From Aequorivita todarodis (GTDB lineage Bacteria > Bacteroidota > Bacteroidia > Flavobacteriales > Flavobacteriaceae): a DNA stretch of 64,000 bases. A program made the position numbers and the translations under genes. The first letter of the stretch is position 1, and every line of letters begins with the position of its first letter. This document shows positions 18,789 to 25,918 of the stretch, one piece after another. The stretch covers positions 124,001 through 188,000 of the forward strand of contig NZ_JAQQTG010000051.1 in NCBI RefSeq assembly GCF_028561335.1, read 5' to 3'. A model generated the notes under the pieces. The model saw only the letters and a program-made list of their open reading frames with translations, did not search any database and had not been told where the DNA came from.

Positions 18789-19742
18789 ATGCTGACAAGC
18801 TTTTTTGGAAAATCCATTCCTTTAAATTATTTAATTCTCAGTGTTTTTATTGTTGCGGGCTATTTATTTGGCGCAATTTCAGGATCTGCGGTGGTCATTA
18901 CCCCTTATTTGCTTTTTGTCCATGGTGCTTTTATAGTTCTTAGTGTGTTGATTATGTTGCTTTTGGATTTTATTATCCGAAAAAACCATCTAACCAAAAC
19001 CAATACCTTCGCTATCTTCTTTTTTACTTGTTTTATGGTAATGCTGCCGGTTATTTTTCTTCAGCATAAAATACTTTTGGCCAATGCGTTTCTCATACTT
19101 GCCCTGCGAAGGATAATGAGTTTGAGAAGTGATAAAAATTCTTCTAAAAAAATTCTCGATGCCAGTATTTGGATTACCCTCGCCTCCCTGTTCTATTTTT
19201 GGAGCCTGTTGTTTTTTATCCCACTTTGGATTGCCATAATACAAAAGCCGAATTCAGACTATAAGCAGATGCTCGTTCCTTTCACGGGTTTTGCTGCTGT
19301 CTTGATCATAAATACCGCAGTCCAACTGCTTGTATATGATTCGTTTGCATGGTTTTTTAATTGGAGGGAACCTATAAGTTTCGATTTTTCAAAATACCAT
19401 TTTGCTTCCGTTTTAGTACCTGTTACCGTAATTCTCGCTTTTTATATTTGGACGGGGGTGTACCGAATTTTAAGGCTTTCCGCAGTTTCCTTAAAGGAAA
19501 AATCCAATTATCTGCTGTTATTATATGTAAGCATAACCAGTTTGTTTGTAGCCATAATGGGCCCGGAAAAAACGGGGGCCGAAATTCTTTTTGTCTTGGC
19601 TCCCATTTCAATTATTGCAGCCAATTATATTGAAGGATTTGAAACGGATCGTTATGTGGAAAAGGATATGGCCGAATTTTGGTTTAAGGAAATCATGCTT
19701 TGGCTGGTGGTCGTTTTGCCGTTTGTATTTCTGTTTTTATGA
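18789..19742 (+). CDS. Polytopic membrane protein conserved in flavobacteria, function unknown
   Basis: A 317-residue protein that is almost entirely hydrophobic, with about eight to ten membrane segments, starting MLTSFFGKSIPLNYLILSVF. Charged loops RRIMSLRSDKNSSKK and FNWREPISFDFSKYHF separate them. It resembles, from memory, the family called DUF6427; no catalytic motif is visible. The stop TGA overlaps the ATG of the downstream endonuclease-like gene (ATGA), so the restriction-modification genes are transcribed behind it. Confidence 0.75.
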   Translation: MLTSFFGKSIPLNYLILSVFIVAGYLFGAISGSAVVITPYLLFVHGAFIVLSVLIMLLLDFIIRKNHLTKTNTFAIFFFTCFMVMLPVIFLQHKILLANAFLILALRRIMSLRSDKNSSKKILDASIWITLASLFYFWSLLFFIPLWIAIIQKPNSDYKQMLVPFTGFAAVLIINTAVQLLVYDSFAWFFNWREPISFDFSKYHFASVLVPVTVILAFYIWTGVYRILRLSAVSLKEKSNYLLLLYVSITSLFVAIMGPEKTGAEILFVLAPISIIAANYIEGFETDRYVEKDMAEFWFKEIMLWLVVVLPFVFLFL

Positions 19743-20383
19743 TTGCGGTGAATCTCGAAAATATTGAAAAAGAACTAAAGCGCAGGCTTCCGTATCATTA
19801 CAGTTGGGGCCAAAAACAAAATGATGAATGGGACCGCTATACCAACTTTATTTACAGCACACAGGAGTGGGCGGGGTTAATCTTGAAAATGAAGCAGGCA
19901 ATTGCAGAACATAAACTCGATAAACGAAGTTTGTTCAATTACACCGCCAACCGCTGGTACAATTTCTGGAGCGCCGTGGCGGTGGAACATATTTTTTCTG
20001 AAACTGAAAATGTGGAAAAGGTAGCCGAAACCAAGGATTCCGAAAAGGATTTTTATCTCTTCGGAATTCCCTTTGACCATAAAACTTCGGTCTTTCCAAA
20101 ACAGTTCAACAAAACCTTAGAATACGCCCAAAGCCATAAAGGGGAACTGATCCAATGGTTCTACAAAAACCAAAGCAGCCAAAAGCGGCACCATTTTAAA
20201 AACCGACTTTTTATCGTGGTTTATGCTGAAAATGGGGAGCATTGGAAACTCAAGGCTGAAATCGGTTTGCTAAAAAATGCTATTCAAAAATATATTGCTA
20301 CTTTCCGGCCGGAGCAGTTGCAATCATTTACTTTTGTTGACGGACAGCAAACTTTAAGCGATATTATCTGGGTTTCCAAATGA
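19739..20383 (+). CDS. DUF4268-like protein, probable PD-(D/E)XK restriction endonuclease
   Basis: A 214-residue protein. The segment KDFYLFGIPFDHKTSVFP has Asp104 followed by Asp113-His-Lys115, the spacing of a PD-(D/E)XK nuclease active site, in a context (GIPFDxKTSxFP) seen in restriction enzymes. The overall form matches DUF4268. The ATG at 19739 overlaps the preceding stop. Its own stop (20381-20383) overlaps an ATG at 20380 that begins a truncated copy of the methyltransferase start. The pairing with an adenine methyltransferase supports a type II-like restriction-modification role; the recognition site is unknown. Confidence 0.72.
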   Translation: MIAVNLENIEKELKRRLPYHYSWGQKQNDEWDRYTNFIYSTQEWAGLILKMKQAIAEHKLDKRSLFNYTANRWYNFWSAVAVEHIFSETENVEKVAETKDSEKDFYLFGIPFDHKTSVFPKQFNKTLEYAQSHKGELIQWFYKNQSSQKRHHFKNRLFIVVYAENGEHWKLKAEIGLLKNAIQKYIATFRPEQLQSFTFVDGQQTLSDIIWVSK

Positions 20384-20481
20384 ACTACATAGGCTCCAAA
20401 CACAAACTCTCCAATTTCATTTTTGAAAATTTAAGCACTCTTTTTAAACCAGATTGGCAACAAGAATTTCACTATCTTTGA
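20380..20481 (+). pseudogene. Truncated duplicate of the start of the adenine methyltransferase gene
   Basis: Thirty-three codons from ATG to TGA. The first 16 residues read MNYIGSKHKLSNFIFE against MNYIGSKHKLSSFIFE in the intact gene at 21163. At DNA level 34 bases are identical (20379-20412 and 21162-21195), followed by three changed bases and 13 more identical ones. After that the sequences are unrelated. The fragment keeps the ATGA overlap with the endonuclease gene that the intact methyltransferase would once have had. It ends inside the promoter of the antitoxin gene. It marks the left junction of the inserted toxin-antitoxin cassette. Confidence 0.85.
20454..20480 (+). promoter_or_regulatory. 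Promoter of the toxin-antitoxin cassette
   Basis: TTG at 20454-20456, a 16-nt spacer and TATCTTTG at 20473-20480. The antitoxin ATG is at 20485, only 4 nt after the box, so the transcript would be leaderless or nearly so. The promoter overlaps the end of the methyltransferase remnant. Confidence 0.6.
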
Positions 20482-20484
20482 AAT

Positions 20485-20712
20485 ATGAAAACATTATCTT
20501 TAAACATACCTGACGGCCTTGATATAGGGCCAAGCGAACTTGCAATATTCGTGGCATCTCGCCTTTATGAAAATGGTAAGTTGTCGTTGGGCCAGGCAGC
20601 TGAAATGGCAGGCCTAACAAAACGCACTTTTGCCGAACTTCTGGGGCATTACAATGTTTCCATCTTCAATTATCCCGCTTCAGATTTAGCAAAGGATGTT
20701 GCCAATGCCTAA
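20485..20712 (+). CDS. UPF0175 family antitoxin
   Basis: A 75-residue protein: MKTLSLNIPDGLDIGPSELA, then LSLGQAAEMAGLTKRTFAELL, the small helix-turn-helix typical of UPF0175 proteins. Members pair with DUF3368 PIN-like toxins and are expected to bind both the toxin and their own promoter. The stop overlaps the toxin start by 8 nt (toxin ATG 20705). The proximity of the -7 box to the ATG fits autoregulation by occlusion, which is inference. Confidence 0.85.
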   Translation: MKTLSLNIPDGLDIGPSELAIFVASRLYENGKLSLGQAAEMAGLTKRTFAELLGHYNVSIFNYPASDLAKDVANA

Positions 20713-21163
20713 AACTATTATTTCCGATACCAGCTGTTTTATTATACTTACAAACATTGGGGAATTGGATATTTTGCGGAAAGTTTATGGGGAAGTAATA
20801 ACTACACCTGAAGTGGCGTCAGAATTCGGAGAGCCACTGCCAGCATGGGTAATTATAAAATCGGCAACAGACTACTATCGTCAGGCTATTTTAGAAGTTC
20901 AAATAGACAAGGGCGAATCCAGTGCAATAGCTTTAGCTTTGGAAATTGAAACCAGCACAGTTATTTTAGATGACCTAAAGGATAGAAAAATGGCTGAACA
21001 TTTGGGAATATCCTATACTGGAACTATTGGAGTAGTAAAAGCAAAACTGAAGGGGGTTATTCCTTCAATAAAACCAATCTTGAAAAAATTAAAGCAAACA
21101 GATTTCCGAATTTCTCTTGAACTTGAAACGGAAGCTCTTGGCCAAGCAAAAGAACTGCCTTAA
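20705..21163 (+). CDS. DUF3368 PIN-domain toxin
   Basis: A 152-residue PIN-like protein. The first acidic residue lies in ISDTSCFI (Asp7 or near), the second in KGESSAIALALE and the third in ILDDLKDRKMA, the usual arrangement of a metal-dependent RNase of the VapC-like superfamily. The ATG at 20705 is preferred over the ATG three codons earlier because PKTIISDTS is the conserved N-terminus. The stop TAA shares its last A with the methyltransferase ATG (TAATG), so methyltransferase translation may now be coupled to the toxin. Confidence 0.83.
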   Translation: MPKTIISDTSCFIILTNIGELDILRKVYGEVITTPEVASEFGEPLPAWVIIKSATDYYRQAILEVQIDKGESSAIALALEIETSTVILDDLKDRKMAEHLGISYTGTIGVVKAKLKGVIPSIKPILKKLKQTDFRISLELETEALGQAKELP

Positions 21164-22197
21164 TGAACTACATAGGCTCCAAACACAAACTCTCCTCCTT
21201 CATTTTTGAAACGGTTACCGAAACCTGCGGAAATGGGCTTTCGCAAAAAACATTTTGCGACCTTTTTGCAGGCACCGGAATCGTTGGCCGAAACTTTAAG
21301 CCACACGTAAAACAGGTAATCGCCAACGATGTGGAATATTACAGCTATGTGCTGAACCGAAACTATATCGGTAATAATTTTGAATTCGATTACGAAGCAT
21401 TCCTAAATGAATTGAACGCTTTAAAAGGCAAAAAAGGCTTCATTTTTGAAAATTATTCCGAAGGAGGAAAAGCTAAAAGAAACTATTTTACTTCAGAAAA
21501 CGGGCAGAAAATTGACGCTGTTCGTATTCAAATAGAAAATTGGAAAGAAGCTTCAACAATTACGGAAGACCAATATTTTTTCCTGCTCGCCTCTTTACTT
21601 GAAAGTGCCGATAAAGTGGCTAATACAGCTTCGGTTTATGGAGCCTATCTAAAGCACATAAAAAGATCGGCGGCAAAAACGATGGTAATTCAACCCGCAC
21701 TGATAGAAAAAGATCTGTTTTCCGAAGTCTTGCCCTTGCAAAAAAACCAAATTTTCCAAAAGGACGCCATTCAGCTTATCAAGGAAATAAAAGGCGACAT
21801 CCTTTATCTGGATCCGCCCTATAACGCCCGCCAGTACGGCGCCAACTATCATTTGCTGAATACTATCGCAAAATATGATACCTTTGTACCCAAGGGCAAA
21901 ACCGGCCTGCGCGATTACTATAAAAGTGATTGGTGCAAAACCGGCGAAGTACTGAAAAGTTTTGCGGAATTGATTGAAAACGCACAATTTCCCTACATTT
22001 TTCTGAGTTACAACAACGAGGGATTGATGGGCCAAAAGGAAGTGCAAAAGGTGATGGAACGCTTCGGAAAATATACGTTGAAAACCAAAAAATACCAACG
22101 TTTTAAAGCAGATAAAACCGAAAACCGAAACCACAAAGCCACCGAAACTTTTGAGTATTTGCATATTTTAGAAAAGCATTTCGGCTCCGCTCAATGA
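21163..22197 (+). CDS. D12-class adenine-specific DNA methyltransferase
   Basis: A 344-residue N6-adenine methyltransferase. Motif I is FCDLFAGTGIVG at about residues 30-42 and the catalytic motif IV is LYLDPPYNARQY at about 213-224. It should protect the sites cut by the endonuclease encoded at 19739-20383. The two genes are separated by a 783-bp cassette that duplicated the methyltransferase start. The last codons (FGSAQ then TGA) fall in the left arm of an inverted repeat (22180-22219), so the native C-terminus may have been changed by a repeat. Confidence 0.9.
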   Translation: MNYIGSKHKLSSFIFETVTETCGNGLSQKTFCDLFAGTGIVGRNFKPHVKQVIANDVEYYSYVLNRNYIGNNFEFDYEAFLNELNALKGKKGFIFENYSEGGKAKRNYFTSENGQKIDAVRIQIENWKEASTITEDQYFFLLASLLESADKVANTASVYGAYLKHIKRSAAKTMVIQPALIEKDLFSEVLPLQKNQIFQKDAIQLIKEIKGDILYLDPPYNARQYGANYHLLNTIAKYDTFVPKGKTGLRDYYKSDWCKTGEVLKSFAELIENAQFPYIFLSYNNEGLMGQKEVQKVMERFGKYTLKTKKYQRFKADKTENRNHKATETFEYLHILEKHFGSAQ

Positions 22198-22219
22198 TCG
22201 GTGTCTGAGCGGAGCCGAA
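22180..22219. repeat. Inverted repeat at the 3' end of the methyltransferase gene
   Basis: TTCGGCTCCGCTCA pairs with TGAGCGGAGCCGAA around a short loop. A looser relative lies at about 24646-24695 (TTCGCTCAATGACC and GAGCTGAGCCGAAG). Both contain the CGCTCAATGA phrase, so it is a dispersed family. The methyltransferase stop codon is inside it. Confidence 0.75.
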
Positions 22220-22253
22220 GACACAAATAAAAAATAACAATAAACAATAGATA

Positions 22254-22862
22254 ATGTTCTCAGACAAGGCCAACAAAATCTTCGCAGAAGTTATAAATAA
22301 GTACCACGAGGTGAATACCGTGGACCAACCTTTCAGCAATCCGTACGATAAAGACAGTCAATTGATTGAACACTTGCTATACCGAAAATGCTGGATAGAT
22401 ACGGTTCAGTGGCATTATGAAGACATCATCCGCGACCCGAATATTGATCCGGTAGCGGCACTGAAACTCAAGCGCCAAATAGACGCTTCCAATCAGGACC
22501 GCACCGATATGGTGGAATACATTGACAGCTATTTCCTTGAGAAATTCAAGGACGTAAAGGTGAAGGATGATGCAACCATCAACACCGAAAGTCCCGCGTG
22601 GGGCATTGACAGGCTTTCAATTTTGGCACTGAAAATTTATCATATGAACGAAGAGGCTACCCGAACCGATGCTTCCCAAGAGCACCAAATGGCTTGTAAA
22701 GCAAAATTGAACGTGCTTTTGGAACAACGAGTAGATTTAAGCACCGCCATCAACCAATTGTTGGACGATATTGCCCACGGCAGAAAGTATATGAAAGTCT
22801 ATAAGCAGATGAAAATGTACAACGATGACGAGCTAAACCCGGTGCTTCGCGGAAAGAAATAA
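22254..22862 (+). CDS. DUF4254 family protein
   Basis: A 202-residue soluble, mostly helical protein (MFSDKANKIFAEVINKYHE, then LLYRKCWIDTVQWHYEDIIRDP, SPAWGIDRLSILALKIYHM). The last segment is the hallmark of DUF4254. It contains no known catalytic motif. In Bacteroidota it usually sits beside a family-9 glycosyltransferase gene, as here, suggesting a role in lipopolysaccharide assembly (inference from context). It is separated from that gene by 53 bp containing a 33-bp palindrome. Confidence 0.83.
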   Translation: MFSDKANKIFAEVINKYHEVNTVDQPFSNPYDKDSQLIEHLLYRKCWIDTVQWHYEDIIRDPNIDPVAALKLKRQIDASNQDRTDMVEYIDSYFLEKFKDVKVKDDATINTESPAWGIDRLSILALKIYHMNEEATRTDASQEHQMACKAKLNVLLEQRVDLSTAINQLLDDIAHGRKYMKVYKQMKMYNDDELNPVLRGKK

Positions 22863-22871
22863 TATTATTTT

Positions 22872-22904
22872 AAACCTAACAGGTTTTCAAAACCTGTTAG
22901 GTTT
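22872..22904. terminator. 33-bp palindrome between DUF4254 and the family-9 glycosyltransferase gene
   Basis: AAACCTAACAGGTTTT at 22872-22887 and its exact complement at 22889-22904 around one C, followed by TTAAAATT. It could terminate or attenuate, since it ends 11 nt before the next ATG on the same strand. The AACCTGACAGGTT-type palindrome recurs at 35624-35656. Confidence 0.65.
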
Positions 22905-22915
22905 TTAAAATTCCA

Positions 22916-23950
22916 ATGGCCAAACCCATACACATATTGGTAATCCGCCTCTCCGCCATGGGCGATGTGGCAATGACCGTTCCCGTACTTCGCATTTTGG
23001 CGCAAACCTATCCCGAACTAAAAATCACGGTGCTTTCCCGCCCATTTTTCAAACCTTTTTTTGAAGAAATTCCCAACCTCGATTTTTTGGAAGCTGATGT
23101 ATATGGCGAACACAAACGCTTCGGATTGATTAAATTGGCAAACCAAGCAAATGATTTGGGAATTGGCGCCGTAGCAGACCTTCACAACGTAATTCGTTCC
23201 AAAATAATCACGAAATATTTAAAATTTAAGGGTTTAGAAACAGCGACTATCGATAAAGGCCGCTCAGAAAAGAAACAGTTGATTGCTGCCAAAGGCGAAA
23301 ATATTTCACAATTAAAAACTACACACCAGCGCTATGCGGATGTTTTTGAAAAGCTCGGTTTTCCGTTAAACTTAAACACATTTACCGTCCCGCCCAAAAA
23401 ACGGTTGACGCCAAAACTCAATGGCCTGATTGGCGTAGAACCAAAAAAACTCATCGGCATTGCTCCCTTTGCCGCCCATCAAAGCAAAATGTATCCTTTA
23501 AGCTTAATGGCTGAAGTAATCCGCGAATTGGATAAAACCGACAAATACCGTATATTTCTTTTTGGTGGCGGAAAGAAGGAAATAAAGCAACTTCAACAAC
23601 TTGAAAATCCTTTCGCCAACGTGACCAATGTGGCCGGAAAACTCACTTTTGAGGAAGAACTCGCGCTGATTTCAAATCTGGATTTGATGGTATCCATGGA
23701 TAGCGGCAACGGGCATTTGGCGGCTATGTTCGGTGTGCCGGTAATTACGCTTTGGGGTGTCACGCATCCGTTTGCCGGATTTGTACCCTTCAACCAGCCG
23801 GAAAGCAATCAACTTCTTTCAGACCGCAAAGAATATCCGTTGATTCCCACTTCTGTTTATGGAAATAAATTTCCGAAAGGGTACGAAGAAGTGATGAAGA
23901 CTATTTCACCTGAAACGGTTGTTTCAAAAATTAAAGAAATCTTAGTATAA
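22916..23950 (+). CDS. Family 9 glycosyltransferase (heptosyltransferase-like)
   Basis: A 344-residue GT-B enzyme starting HILVIRLSAMGDVAMTVPVL, the typical GT9 N-terminus with the conserved Gly-Asp. The donor domain has IGIAPFAAHQSKMYPL and the C-terminal DLMVSMDSGNGHLAAMFGVPVITLWGVTHP, both GT9 hallmarks. It probably adds a sugar to the lipopolysaccharide core at the inner membrane. It lies behind DUF4254 with a palindrome in its leader, and a strong hairpin terminator follows. Confidence 0.88.
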   Translation: MAKPIHILVIRLSAMGDVAMTVPVLRILAQTYPELKITVLSRPFFKPFFEEIPNLDFLEADVYGEHKRFGLIKLANQANDLGIGAVADLHNVIRSKIITKYLKFKGLETATIDKGRSEKKQLIAAKGENISQLKTTHQRYADVFEKLGFPLNLNTFTVPPKKRLTPKLNGLIGVEPKKLIGIAPFAAHQSKMYPLSLMAEVIRELDKTDKYRIFLFGGGKKEIKQLQQLENPFANVTNVAGKLTFEEELALISNLDLMVSMDSGNGHLAAMFGVPVITLWGVTHPFAGFVPFNQPESNQLLSDRKEYPLIPTSVYGNKFPKGYEEVMKTISPETVVSKIKEILV

Positions 23951-23974
23951 CTGATTATTGAATCGTATTCAGAC

Positions 23975-24024
23975 CCCAAAGGTTTTAACCTGTCCGCCGG
24001 AGGAGGAAAACCTTTGGGTCTTTT
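23975..24024 (+). terminator. Terminator of the family-9 glycosyltransferase gene
   Basis: CCCAAAGGTTTT at 23975-23986 pairs with AAAACCTTTGGG at 24007-24018, followed by TCTTTT. The 20-nt loop contains CCGCCGGAGGAGG, a repeat-like GC segment. Confidence 0.75.
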
Positions 24025-24074
24025 GGATTTTCAAAGATGATTTCGGATAAATTCACTAACTTGCACTAAAGCAA

Positions 24075-24314
24075 ATGGGTATGCCGACCTTATTTATCGT
24101 TTTCGGTCTTAGATTTTTCTTTTATTCAAACGAACATCTTCCAATACATATACACGTTAGAAATGCTGACGGTGAGGCAAGGTTTGCAGTTGAAGAAATT
24201 AAATTAATTTCAAACAAGGGCTTAAAAAACAGAGATATTAAATTGGCTGAAGCTTTAATTGAGGAAAATAGGGAGCTTATAATTCAAAAATGGAATGAAC
24301 ACTTTAGAAAATAA
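24075..24314 (+). CDS. DUF4160 family protein
   Basis: A 79-residue protein, MPTLFIVFGLRFFFYSNEHLPIH and so on, with the HLPIHIHVRNADGEARF core characteristic of DUF4160. The ATG two codons downstream (24081) is an equally good start. It overlaps the DUF2442 gene by 20 nt. Such pairs are common on bacterial chromosomes and have been suggested to be toxin-antitoxin-like, with no established activity. A TAACTTG box about 20 nt upstream may be its promoter. Confidence 0.85.
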   Translation: MGMPTLFIVFGLRFFFYSNEHLPIHIHVRNADGEARFAVEEIKLISNKGLKNRDIKLAEALIEENRELIIQKWNEHFRK

Positions 24315-24528
24315 TATAGAAATTAAAAGACTCTGGTTTACAGACTCAAAAATATGTATCGAAACCCTCGATGGACAGAAGTTAGACCATCCATTATCCT
24401 GGTTTCCAAAGTTGAAAAATGCAAGCGAGGAAGAGAAAAACGACTACGAACTTTCTCCTTTCGGGATACATTGGCCAACCCTTGATGAGGATTTAAGTTT
24501 TAGGGGCTTCTTTGAATTCAAAAAATAA
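24295..24528 (+). CDS. DUF2442 family protein
   Basis: A 77-residue protein with the DUF2442 pattern: an N-terminal strand pair (IKRLWFTDSKICIETLDGQ), the loop LDHPLSWFPKL, and the closing IHWPTLDEDLSFRGFF. The family probably binds nucleic acid or a partner through the conserved WxxLDEDL segment; its function is not known. It overlaps the DUF4160 gene, so the two proteins are likely made in fixed ratio. Confidence 0.87.
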   Translation: MNTLENNIEIKRLWFTDSKICIETLDGQKLDHPLSWFPKLKNASEEEKNDYELSPFGIHWPTLDEDLSFRGFFEFKK

Positions 24529-24684
24529 AATCTTTAGCACCTAAAAATACTCCAAGTTTTTTTGGTTCCGATAGCTATCTCGATGGAATTTTGAACTAGT
24601 CTTTCAACAAACATGCATTTTTATCAAAGGAATCATTTCCACTTCGCTCAATGACCTGGTTCTGGTAGCTGAGCTGAGCCGAAG

Positions 24685-25725
24685 CTACACATCATCATAA
24701 TCCACAACAACTTTCGCAGTTGTAGGATGCGCTTGGCAGGTAAGTATCAAACCATCCGCAATCTCGGCTTCGGTGAGGATTTGGTTTTTGCGCATTTCGG
24801 CCTTTCCTTCTTTCAGGCGGGCGATACAGGTACTGCAAATTCCGCCTTGACAGGAATAGGGTGGGTCTAAACCCTCGTCCAGCGCAGCTTCAAGAATACT
24901 TTTGGTCTGCGGCATTTCAAAAACTTCCTCTTCGTCATCAAGAATTACCGTAATGCTGGTATTGCCGTCGTGTTTTTCAACCAAAAGCCCTTTTTCGGCA
25001 GTAGAGAAAAGCTCGTGATGTATTTGTTTTGAATTGATTCCGTTGTGCTTCAAGGTTGCGGAAACTTCGTCAATCATCTGTTCGGGGCCGCACAAATAAA
25101 AGGCTTCAAAAGTTATCTGCCCGTACTTATTTTTCAGGTAAAAATTAACCAGGGAGCGACCTATTCTTCCAAATTGCGCATCGTCCCACTTTTCTCGACT
25201 ATAGACAAATTCAACATCAAACCGCTCCGGAAATTTATCCTGCAACTGAACGATTTCGTCATAAAACATGGTTTCCTTTTTGTTCTGATTGCCGTAAATA
25301 AGTAAAAACGAACTTTGGGGCATTTCTTCCAAAGTGCTTTTTATCAACGAAAGCACGGGAGTTATCCCGCTTCCTGCGGCAAAGGCCACGTAATTTTTAA
25401 GATTTGGCTCCAAAATAAATTTTCCCGTGGGCGGCATCACTTGCAGCGTATCGCCCGCTTTCAGGTCTTTGTTTGCATATTCTGAGAAGGCTCCTTTTTC
25501 CACCTTTTTCACGGCAACCTTCAGCAGGCCGCTCTTGGGTGAACTACAAATGGAATACGCCCGGCGCAGCTCCTTGCCGTCTTTTTGATGTTTTATGGTA
25601 ATATATTGCCCAGCCTTAAATGCAAAGGTATTTTTTAGATTTTCGGGAACTTTAAAAGTAACGGAAACGGAATTTGGAGTTTCTTTTTTTACTTCGGAAA
25701 CGGTAAGCGTATGGAACTCGCTCAT
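24685..25725 (-). CDS. FAD/NAD(P) reductase with C-terminal 2Fe-2S ferredoxin domain (PaaE-like)
   Basis: A 346-residue electron-transfer flavoprotein. The flavin-binding motif RRAYSICSSP is near residue 60, the nucleotide-binding GSGITPVLSLIKS near 118, and the plant-type ferredoxin domain at the C-terminus has CQGGICSTC (C-x4-C-x2-C) with a fourth Cys in LTCQAHP. This is the layout of PaaE, the reductase of phenylacetyl-CoA epoxidase, and of related oxygenase reductases. No oxygenase genes are near, so its partner is unknown. The ATG at 25725 (MSEFHTLTVSEV) is chosen because the upstream extension is not conserved in type. Confidence 0.87.
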   Translation of the reverse strand: MSEFHTLTVSEVKKETPNSVSVTFKVPENLKNTFAFKAGQYITIKHQKDGKELRRAYSICSSPKSGLLKVAVKKVEKGAFSEYANKDLKAGDTLQVMPPTGKFILEPNLKNYVAFAAGSGITPVLSLIKSTLEEMPQSSFLLIYGNQNKKETMFYDEIVQLQDKFPERFDVEFVYSREKWDDAQFGRIGRSLVNFYLKNKYGQITFEAFYLCGPEQMIDEVSATLKHNGINSKQIHHELFSTAEKGLLVEKHDGNTSITVILDDEEEVFEMPQTKSILEAALDEGLDPPYSCQGGICSTCIARLKEGKAEMRKNQILTEAEIADGLILTCQAHPTTAKVVVDYDDV

Positions 25726-25918
25726 GATCTTGATTATTTTTTTGCAAAAGTACAAATGAAATCAAGGAAACAAAGCTTCAAAAGCTTTAAAGTGAAGCAT
25801 TTTTTGGGCGTTTCATTAAGCAGATATTAAAAAGAAATGTATTTTTACCGCTCTTTAGCGATTCTACATACTAAAATAGAACCTTTTAAGTTACAATATT
25901 ATATAAACTGAAAGCATT

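Noticed and set aside
21649-22164. Antisense open frame opposite the methyltransferase
   Set aside because: Shadow frame with low-complexity hydrophobic translation and no start context.
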